Below are positions 57,202-64,000 of a stretch of 64,000 nucleotides of DNA, piece after piece. The DNA comes from Diphasiastrum complanatum. Its lineage: Eukaryota > Streptophyta > Lycopodiopsida > Lycopodiales > Lycopodiaceae. The position numbers and the translations under genes were made by a program. Numbering within the stretch: position 1 is the first letter of the stretch; every line of letters begins with the position of its first letter. Where the stretch lies: assembly GCA_029204225.1 (NCBI GenBank), contig MU832185.1, positions 18,936 to 82,935 of the forward strand. Direction: 5' to 3'. The notes under the pieces are model-generated. The model worked only from the letters and a program-made list of their open reading frames with translations. It made no database searches and was not told where the DNA came from.

Positions 57202-57920
57202 TCAATAATCATGTAAGTCTGGTGGCCATTCTTGATAACCTTGTTCATTGACAAATGGGTAGTCGTCAGCACCATCCAAAAAAGGATCCCAAGATAATGC
57301 TTGTTGATTTTGATCCTCGTAAATAGGTGCAGCTGTCGCTGACATTGTTGAAGCTTCTTTCAATTGATAAGGTAGATATGACGTGCTTGCTTGACTGCTA
57401 ATGCACGTGTTGATAACCATTACAAGGTGTTGATAATATCCGTGCTAGTTCTTGTTGTGTGAATGACCTTTTCGGGTGTACTCTCCCTTGATTTGGCCTT
57501 TTTAGTACTAATGTAACCACATCTATTGTTGGACTGGATGTCTTCTTTTCGATGGAACAAATGGACTTTGGTCGGACATTGTCCATCATTGATGTTGTCA
57601 CTGACATTGTTGAAGCTTCTTTCAATCTATAATGTGAATATGACGTGCTTGCTTGACTGCTTTGTCTATCCAGATATTCATGAAATGCCTGAACATGAAT
57701 ATTCTCTTGGGCTATCAACTTTACAAATTGAGTACAAGGTATTGACGATATTCGTGCTAGTTCTTGTTGTGTGAATGAACTTTTCGGGTGTACTCTCCCT
57801 TGATTTGGCCTTTTTAGTACTAATGGAACCACATTTGTCGTTGGATTGGATGTCTTCTTTTCGATGGAACAAATGGGCTTTCATCGGACATTGTCCATCA
57901 TTGATGTTGGAGCTGAATGA
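57202..57920 (-). pseudogene. 3' end of an unrecognised gene with in-frame 104-codon repeats
   Basis: Two units 312 bp apart (57421 and 57733) each encode LVLKRPNQGRVHPK.SFTQQ followed by ELARI.S.PC. Between them lie FVKLIAQENIHVQAFHEYLD and a Ser-rich SSQASTSYSHYRLKEASTMS segment. A third partial copy of the Ser-rich segment leads to the C-terminus, which is acidic and aromatic (FLDGADDYPFVNEQGYQEWP) and ends PDLHDY. A TGA breaks the frame upstream, where an Arg codon would be, and another shift occurs near 57405. The nearby poly(A) signal suggests a real gene end. I do not recognise the family. Confidence 0.45.
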
Positions 57921-58360
57921 CCGTTTTGAATCTTTGATGTTTCTTTTCCAATGGCTTGTGATCTAAAGGCTACATGATCGTGCTTGCTTGAGAACCTTGT
58001 ATTGGTTTACTGCCAAGAAATCCACTTGTCACATGTTCTCTTTATAGTACAACATGTATTGATTGTTGTAGAAGACTTGGTATAATTGGATTGATTTCAT
58101 ATGTTGATGGAGGTTTGATTGATTCTACCAAATCTATCTTTTGTGATACTATTGTCGATGGATCTCGGAATGACTCTATGCATTTTGTGAGTTTAGAGGA
58201 ATTGTCGTATCATTCTCTATCATACAATCTAAAAAAACATCAACTCACATTAGTTACAATATGCACATTAGTTACAATATGTTTTTCATAATCAATCTAA
58301 ATCTAATAGATCCAACATATATTTAGCTTCAAAAATTAAATCTTAAATACATCTATGAAT

Positions 58361-59000
58361 TGTGAAAGATTCAACTAGTTTCATCACATTTTGCTATATT
58401 TTCCTATTTGGCATATTGAGGCCAAAACTTGTTTTAGACTTAGAGATTGACTTTTCAAAGTTCATTAGTCTAAATTTCATTTGAATAAACACTTTTTGAA
58501 AGTGTGGGAAAGTTAGAATGCGAGTTTGAGTAGATTCAAAATTGAATAGTTGGGTACATTGAATCTAGACCCAAAATTAGTAGAGTTAGCATTTTGGTGG
58601 GAAAGCCATAGGGTTTGGACCTGCTATAAAGGGATGTAACTTGTGGAGAAAGTATTCTTCTCTCTTCTCTATCTCGTTTCATACTTATACATGGTTCTCT
58701 TGGGTTCTACTATCCATTGGTGCACTAGTTTGGTGATTGCTTGCAATTCTATGTGTAGAATAATCTATATTTGTTATTTTTGGGTCCACATGTGTGAAAT
58801 ACAGTAGCTTGCTGGTTTTGTATGGACAACAATAGTAATTTATCATTTCATTCAATTTTGATCTAGTTCTATTGGTGTTTGCAACTCATTTTGTGTGTAG
58901 ACGCTGATTTTTCTACATTGGTGAGATTGGTAGTGTATTTCTCTTTCTAACCAAAGATCATTCAAGTATATTGGATCTTAAGGATCTAAAATCTTTCACA
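58361..59000 (+). repeat. Copia 5' LTR, family G (copy 1)
   Basis: The 640-bp unit has inverted ends TGTGAAAGAT...ATCTTTCACA and is followed immediately by a primer binding site. A TATA-like CTATAAAGGGATG lies at about 58624 with a CT-rich stretch downstream. A CACATGTGTG motif is present near 58790. Confidence 0.88.
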
Positions 59001-59012
59001 TGGTATCAGATC
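59001..59012 (+). other. Copia primer binding site (copy 1)
   Basis: TGGTATCAGATC directly after the LTR; one base off the usual TGGTATCAGAGC. Confidence 0.85.
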
Positions 59013-59601
59013 TTGTGTTTCAAGTTATGAAGGAGGAAATCAAATCTATCAATGATTTGGTGAAGATATCAAGTCTAGAGCATGCTAGAGAGGATTCTAC
59101 ACCAAAATCGAGTTTTTTTGCTTTTGTAGATTGGATCTTTTGTAGATCAAAATACTATATAGGTCAATATACTTGATCAATTCCAATTTTTGAATTCACA
59201 TACTGGATTTGGCCCATTTTTGAATCATTGGATTAGCCTAAGTGGTGGCTTATAGATTGCATATCAAATTTTCAGCATTAGCATGTAGATTTGAAATAGT
59301 CAACTTTTTGTGATTTTGTCAAAATCCTAATTTTGATTGGATATCTAGATAGTGAGGTTGCTGGACTTCATTTGAGTGTGTTTCAATCTTAGGAAGTGGA
59401 AAAAGTCATTATATTGAGAATAGATCATAGGCTAATCAAGATTCCATGATTCTATGTGTTGATTTGCTTGGATAAGTGCTAGAAGAGAATTTGTGAGATA
59501 GTTTCAAATCTTGGTGATTTCTTTTGAAAGCATTTGTTGTTGTTCAGAGGAGTGCTTTGTTCATTGAAACAGGTTGAAAGAGAAGATCAAGTCATTGCTA
59601 C

Positions 59602-59835
59602 ATGGCAACCTCAATTGGAGTCATGTTGGAAGCCAATGATAGGCTTACCTCAAGTAACTATTCATTGTATAAAGTGAGGATGGAGTCACTTCTTGAGATG
59701 AATGATGTTTTGGATATTGTTGTAGGTTTGGAGGAGAGACCAGAAACACAACAAGATCAATTGACGTAATGCAAGAGGGCCAACAAGGCTCTACACATGA
59801 TAAAGATTCTATTAGCAATCACTAATTAGCTCAAA
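59602..59835 (+). pseudogene. Copia Gag N-terminus (copy 1)
   Basis: ATG at 59602 opens MATSIGVMLEANDRLTSSNY, then KVRMESLLEMNDVLDIVVGL, the copia Gag opening, with TAA at 59767. After the stop the same frame continues KRANKALHMIKILLAITN and stops again near 59827. Nothing of the rest of gag or pol follows, so the element is a 5' fragment only. Confidence 0.85.
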
Positions 59836-59935
59836 ATGTTGAAAAATTGGGCCATTGCCCTTGCACATGTGAGCCGCTGTTAGGAGTCCCATGAGCCAAC
59901 CAACTATGGGGCACACCATTTGCTTAACCACTAAC

Positions 59936-60224
59936 TTATATGCTAACCCCCAAAAATGGTACCAAGGGACACCGCATAATGTGCAACCACTTCTTATAAG
60001 GAAGAGAATCCAAGGCTCTTAACTGCTTAAGGGACATATGCAAAGCGCCCAATGCATTGATGACACTAATAGTCACGCCTTTCAGTTGGCTTGCAAGAAC
60101 ATTTCTTCCAACACAAAATTCATAGCCAGGTGAATGTGATATTGGGGCAAGTGAAACTATAGCTTGTGTCAATGAATACCCAAAAAATGGGCTTAACCTT
60201 TTAGTACTATGTCTAGTGTAACTA
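59936..60224 (-). CDS. Unrecognised ORF in the duplicated block (copy 1)
   Basis: The minus-strand peptide contains LSPFFGYSLTQAIVSLAPIS, GRNVLASQLKGVTISVINAL and ALHMSLKQLRALDSLPYKKW. Composition is that of a real protein, partly hydrophobic, with no family I recognise. Across the fold-back junction it is fused in frame to the repeat-gene sequence of copy 2, making a chimeric 255-codon ORF (59936-60703). Confidence 0.35.
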
Positions 60225-60327
60225 ACAAGAACTAGCACGGATATTATCAACACCTTGTAATGGTTATCAACACGTGCTTGCTTGACTGTGGTACAAGGTG
60301 TTGATAATATCCGTGCTAGTTCTTGTT
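60224..60327. repeat. Fold-back junction between the tandem copies
   Basis: 60224-60259 is a perfect inverted copy of 60292-60327 (36-bp arms) with a 32-nt loop. 60226-60276 equals the reverse complement of 57404-57454. 60272-60288 (ACGTGCTTGCTTGACTG) equals 57381-57397 in direct orientation. The join uses the palindrome CACGTG. This is a multi-step template-switch pattern. Confidence 0.9.
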
Positions 60328-60791
60328 GTGTGAATGACCTTTTCGGGTGTACTCTCCCTTGATTTGGCCTTTTTAGTACTAATGTAACCACATCTATTGT
60401 TGGACTGGATGTCTTCTTTTCGATGGAACAAATGGACTTTGGTCGGACATTGTCCATCATTGATGTTGTCACTGACATTGTTGAAGCTTCTTTCAATCTA
60501 TAATGTGAATATGACGTGCTTGCTTGACTGCTTTGTCTATCCAGATATTCATGAAATGCCTGAACATGAATATTCTCTTGGGCTATCAACTTTACAAATT
60601 GAGTACAAGGTATTGACGATATTCGTGCTAGTTCTTGTTGTGTGAATGAACTTTTCGGGTGTACTCTCCCTTGATTTGGCCTTTTTAGTACTAATGGAAC
60701 CACATTTGTCGTTGGATTGGATGTCTTCTTTTCGATGGAACAAATGGGCTTTCATCGGACATTGTCCATCATTGATGTTGGAGCTGAATGA
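60292..60791 (-). pseudogene. Repeat-gene fragment, copy 2
   Basis: Holds the same two 104-codon units as copy 1, but the acidic C-terminus (ending PDLHDY) and the poly(A) signal are absent because copy 2 starts at the duplication border. Its frame reads on through the fold-back into the unknown ORF of copy 1. Confidence 0.45.
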
Positions 60792-61231
60792 CCGTTTTGA
60801 ATCTTTGATGTTTCTTTTCCAATGGCTTGTGATCTAAAGGCTACATGATCGTGCTTGCTTGAGAACCTTGTATTGGTTTACTGCCAAGAAATCCACTTGT
60901 CACATGTTCTCTTTATAGTACAACATGTATTGATTGTTGTAGAAGACTTGGTATAATTGGATTGATTTCATATGTTGATGGAGGTTTGATTGATTCTACC
61001 AAATCTATCTTTTGTGATACTATTGTCGATGGATCTCGGAATGACTCTATGCATTTTGTGAGTTTAGAGGAATTGTCGTATCATTCTCTATCATACAATC
61101 TAAAAAAACATCAACTCACATTAGTTACAATATGCACATTAGTTACAATATGTTTTTCATAATCAATCTAAATCTAATAGATCCAACATATATTTAGCTT
61201 CAAAAATTAAATCTTAAATACATCTATGAAT

Positions 61232-61871
61232 TGTGAAAGATTCAACTAGTTTCATCACATTTTGCTATATTTTCCTATTTGGCATATTGAGGCCAAAACT
61301 TGTTTTAGACTTAGAGATTGACTTTTCAAAGTTCATTAGTCTAAATTTCATTTGAATAAACACTTTTTGAAAGTGTGGGAAAGTTAGAATGCGAGTTTGA
61401 GTAGATTCAAATTTGAATAGTTGGGTACATTGAATCTAGACCCAAAATTAGTAGAGTTAGCATTTTGGTGGGAAAGCCATAGGGTTTGGACCTGCTATAA
61501 AAGGATGTAACTTGTGGAGAAAGTATTCTTCTCTCTTCTCTATCTCGTTTCATACTTATACATGGTTCTCTTGGGTTCTACTATCCATTGGTGCACTAGT
61601 TTGGTGATTGCTTGCAATTCTATGTGTAGAATAATCTATATTTGTTATTTTTGGGTCCACATGTGTGAAATACAGTAGCTTGCTGGTTTTGTATGGACAA
61701 CAATAGTAATTTATCATTTCATTCAATTTTGATCTAGTTCTATTGGTGTTTGCAACTCATTTTGTGTGTAGACGCTGATTTTTCTACATTGGTGAGATTG
61801 GTAGTGTATTTCTCTTTCTAACCAAAGATCATTCAAGTATATTGGATCTTAAGGATCTAAAATCTTTCACA
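61232..61871 (+). repeat. Copia 5' LTR, family G (copy 2)
   Basis: Same 640-bp LTR as at 58361. The TATA-like site reads CTATAAAAGGATG. The primer binding site TGGTATCAGATC follows at 61872. Confidence 0.88.
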
Positions 61872-62472
61872 TGGTATCAGATCTTGTGTTTCAAGTTATG
61901 AAGGAGGAAATCAAATCTATCAATGATTTGGTGAAGATATCAAGTCTAGAGCATGCTAGAGAGGATTCTACACCAAAATCGAGTTTTTTTGCTTTTGTAG
62001 ATTGGATCTTTTGTAGATCAAAATACTATATAGGTCAATATACTTGATCAATTCCAATTTTTGAATTCACATACTGGATTTGGCCCATTTTTGAATCATT
62101 GGATTAGCCTAAGTGGTGGCTTATAGATTGCATATCAAATTTTCAGCATTAGCATGTAGATTTGGAATAGTCAACTTTTTGTGATTTTGTCAAAATCCTA
62201 ATTTTGATTGGATATCTAGATAGTGAGGTTGCTGGACTTCATTTGAGTGTGTTTCAATCTTAGGAAGTGGAAAAAGTCATTATATTGAGAATAGATCATA
62301 GGCTAATCAAGATTCCATGATTCTATGTGTTGATTTGCTTGGATAAGTGCTAGAAGAGAATTTGTGAGATAGTTTCAAATCTTGGTGATTTCTTTTGAAA
62401 GCATTTGTTGTTGTTCAGAGGAGTGCTTTGTTCATTGAAACAGGTTGAAAGAGAAGATCAAGTCATTGCTAC

Positions 62473-62706
62473 ATGGCAACCTCAATTGGAGTCATGTTGG
62501 AAGCCAATGATAGGCTTACCTCAAGTAACTATTCATTGTATAAAGTGAGGATGGAGTCACTTCTTGAGATGAATGATGTTTTGGATATTGTTGTAGGTTT
62601 GGAGGAGAGACCAGAAACACAACAAGATCAATTGACGTAATGCAAGAGGGCCAACAAGGCTCTACACATGATAAAGATTCTATTAGCAATCACTAATTAG
62701 CTCAAA
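62473..62706 (+). pseudogene. Copia Gag N-terminus (copy 2)
   Basis: Same frame and same TAA (62638) as copy 1, so the mutation predates the duplication. Confidence 0.85.
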
Positions 62707-62806
62707 ATGTTGAAAAATTGGGCCATTGCCCTTGCACATGTGAGCCGCTGTTAGGAGTCCCATGAGCCAACCAACTATGGGGCACACCATTTGCTTAACC
62801 ACTAAC

Positions 62807-63106
62807 TTATATGCTAACCCCCAAAAATGGTACCAAGGGACACCGCATAATGTGCAACCACTTCTTATAAGGAAGAGAATCCAAGGCTCTTAACTGCTTA
62901 AGGGACATATGCAAAGCGCCCAATGCATTGATGACACTAATAGTCACGCCTTTCAGTTGGCTTGCAAGAACATTTCTTCCAACACAAAATTCATAGCCAG
63001 GTGAATGTGATATTGGGGCAAGTGAAACTATAGCTTGTGTCAATGAATACCCAAAAAATGGGCTTAACCTTTTAGTACTATGTCTAGTGTAACTCACAAG
63101 CGTCAC
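62807..63106 (-). CDS. Unrecognised ORF in the duplicated block (copy 2)
   Basis: Same peptide as 59936-60224 but starting MTLVSYTRHSTK from sequence beyond the duplication edge, which is the ancestral flank. No known family recognised. Confidence 0.35.
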   Translation of the reverse strand: MTLVSYTRHSTKRLSPFFGYSLTQAIVSLAPISHSPGYEFCVGRNVLASQLKGVTISVINALGALHMSLKQLRALDSLPYKKWLHIMRCPLVPFLGVSI

Positions 63107-64000
63107 AATATATTGTCACAATTTGCATAATTATATGTTCAATGTTAAAACTTTACTAACCTACTTATGTGACATTCCATGAGATATGAAATGAGTGGTT
63201 ACATGGTCATTCCAAAGTGCTCTAAAGAGTGCTCATTGACTCAATGTATATGGACTAGGTATCATTCATGAGGAGGTGGGCTACGTCCTCTAGCAAGATG
63301 AGCCGCGGGGCAGCGAATCTAGGTGCAAAATGGCTGTAGCCCACCGTCGGATGAACAATACCTAACGTAGCATGAGAGAGATAGACGGTCAAGATCTAAA
63401 ATTTGTTTGCAGCCTGTGCTGTGGTGTTGCGTTGGTGCCTCAAAGGGCGCTGGGACTTGGGGCGGTTTTTCCAACATGTGCTTAAGTCTAACATCCATCC
63501 ATCATGCACTTACGTAAAAGCCAACTCAGAAACGTAACAAGTCTGTCCCCAAAAGGTAACCAAAGGCAAAGACAAGCCACACATGAAGGCATAGTGGTTG
63601 CCAAACTGGCCAATTGGCATAGCGGCAAGCCACACGTCGGTGACGTGGACCCTTAGGCTCCGGCGACGCAAAAAGGTTGTAGTGAGGGTCCTTCCACTTG
63701 GACCAATCCCAGAGGCGAAACCGAAATGGTAATCATCCCCAAGGATCAACTTTATTAGATTTGGAAGAGGTTACATTCATACATAGACTGACCGGTCTCG
63801 GGGCCACCAACACATGTTGGGCATTGTGCTTGGCTCGTGCTGGTAGAGGGAGCTGAGACCTGGCGACTGGATTCCTGGCGCTGGTTGAGCTGCCCAAGTT
63901 TCTGTCTGTCGGCCTCCCCCTATAGTTCTGGTGTGATTCGGTGCACCCCTCTATCCTGAAACATAGTGCTTTCTGGTAAAGCACGCTTTTTAGGACTTAG
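63107..64000. other. Unassigned, more GC-rich end of window
   Basis: Minus-strand ORFs at 63510-63749 and 63733-63984 are Arg/Ser/Pro-rich with no recognised motif. The stretch 63290-63480 and 63600-64000 is noticeably more GC-rich than the rest of the window, which may mark another element or a gene edge beyond the window. Confidence 0.3.

Larger units (their letters stand above)
57421..60224. repeat. Tandem duplication, copy 1 (2,871-bp period)
   Basis: The block from TACAAGGTGTTGATAATATC at 57421 to GTCTAGTGTAACT at 60223 recurs shifted by exactly 2,871 bp. Reading both copies I noticed only a few single-base differences (for example 58531/61402, 58630/61501, 59290/62161). It contains most of the repeat-gene end, a copia LTR, a primer binding site, a gag start and an unknown ORF. 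Confidence 0.97.
60292..63094. repeat. Tandem duplication, copy 2
   Basis: Same content as 57421-60224. It includes the family G LTR (61232-61871), primer binding site (61872-61883), gag start (ATG at 62473) and unknown minus ORF (62807-63106). After AACT at 63094 the copies diverge, copy 2 running on into CACAAGCGTCACAATATATT. Confidence 0.97.

Overview
This is plant nuclear DNA. The evidence is an intron-rich inositol polyphosphate 5-phosphatase gene of plant type, Ty1/copia and Ty3/gypsy retroelement debris in many age classes, very long (GA)n/(CT)n tracts, and the absence of prokaryotic-style operons. The DNA is AT-rich and gene-poor, which fits a large, repeat-loaded land-plant genome. 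I cannot name the species; a seedless vascular plant or gymnosperm is only a guess.

Layout. 1-9.5 kb: start of a LINE-type ORF1 running off the left edge, then degraded LTR fragments, including a copia 5' LTR with its primer binding site at 5.53 kb. 9.49-14.1 kb: one fairly complete but frameshifted copia element on the minus strand, with 3' LTR, polypurine tract, RNase H, RT, integrase, protease and Gag. It is cut off in its leader against the 3' end of a second, plus-strand copia element (14.13-15.32 kb) whose LTR holds a huge (GA)n tract. 15.3-19.3 kb: an element with unrecognised Gag-like, Ser-rich, coiled-coil and disordered ORFs and an in-frame 24-bp coding minisatellite. 19.4-20.9 kb: LTR and integrase fragments. 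20.9-33.1 kb: the one clear host gene, a 5-phosphatase reconstructed as ten exons (419 codons, all junctions in frame). Its introns carry a copia RNase H relic, a gypsy RNase H/integrase relic and microsatellites. 33.5-34.2 kb: a solo LTR with a perfect 5-bp target duplication. 37.1-43.8 kb: a relative of the 15-19 kb element, with a zinc-knuckle Gag and a 0.9-kb version of the same minisatellite. 44-56 kb: partial LTRs, a degenerate 30-bp tandem array, unrecognised ORFs enclosed by LTR borders, and gypsy and copia 3' tails. 57.2-63.1 kb: the 3' end of an unrecognised gene with in-frame 104-codon repeats. Most of it, together with a copia 5' LTR and gag start, lies in a nearly identical 2,871-bp tandem duplication with a fold-back junction. 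63.1-64 kb: unassigned.

How the parts relate. Only the 5-phosphatase has all the residues expected of a working enzyme; it would remove the 5-phosphate from phosphoinositides or soluble inositol phosphates. Nearly everything else is broken retroelement sequence, and the elements share modules: a G-box plus palindrome in the copia LTRs, a coding minisatellite in two related elements, and unknown ORFs placed between LTR borders. All calls come from reading the sequence by eye; no database search was possible.
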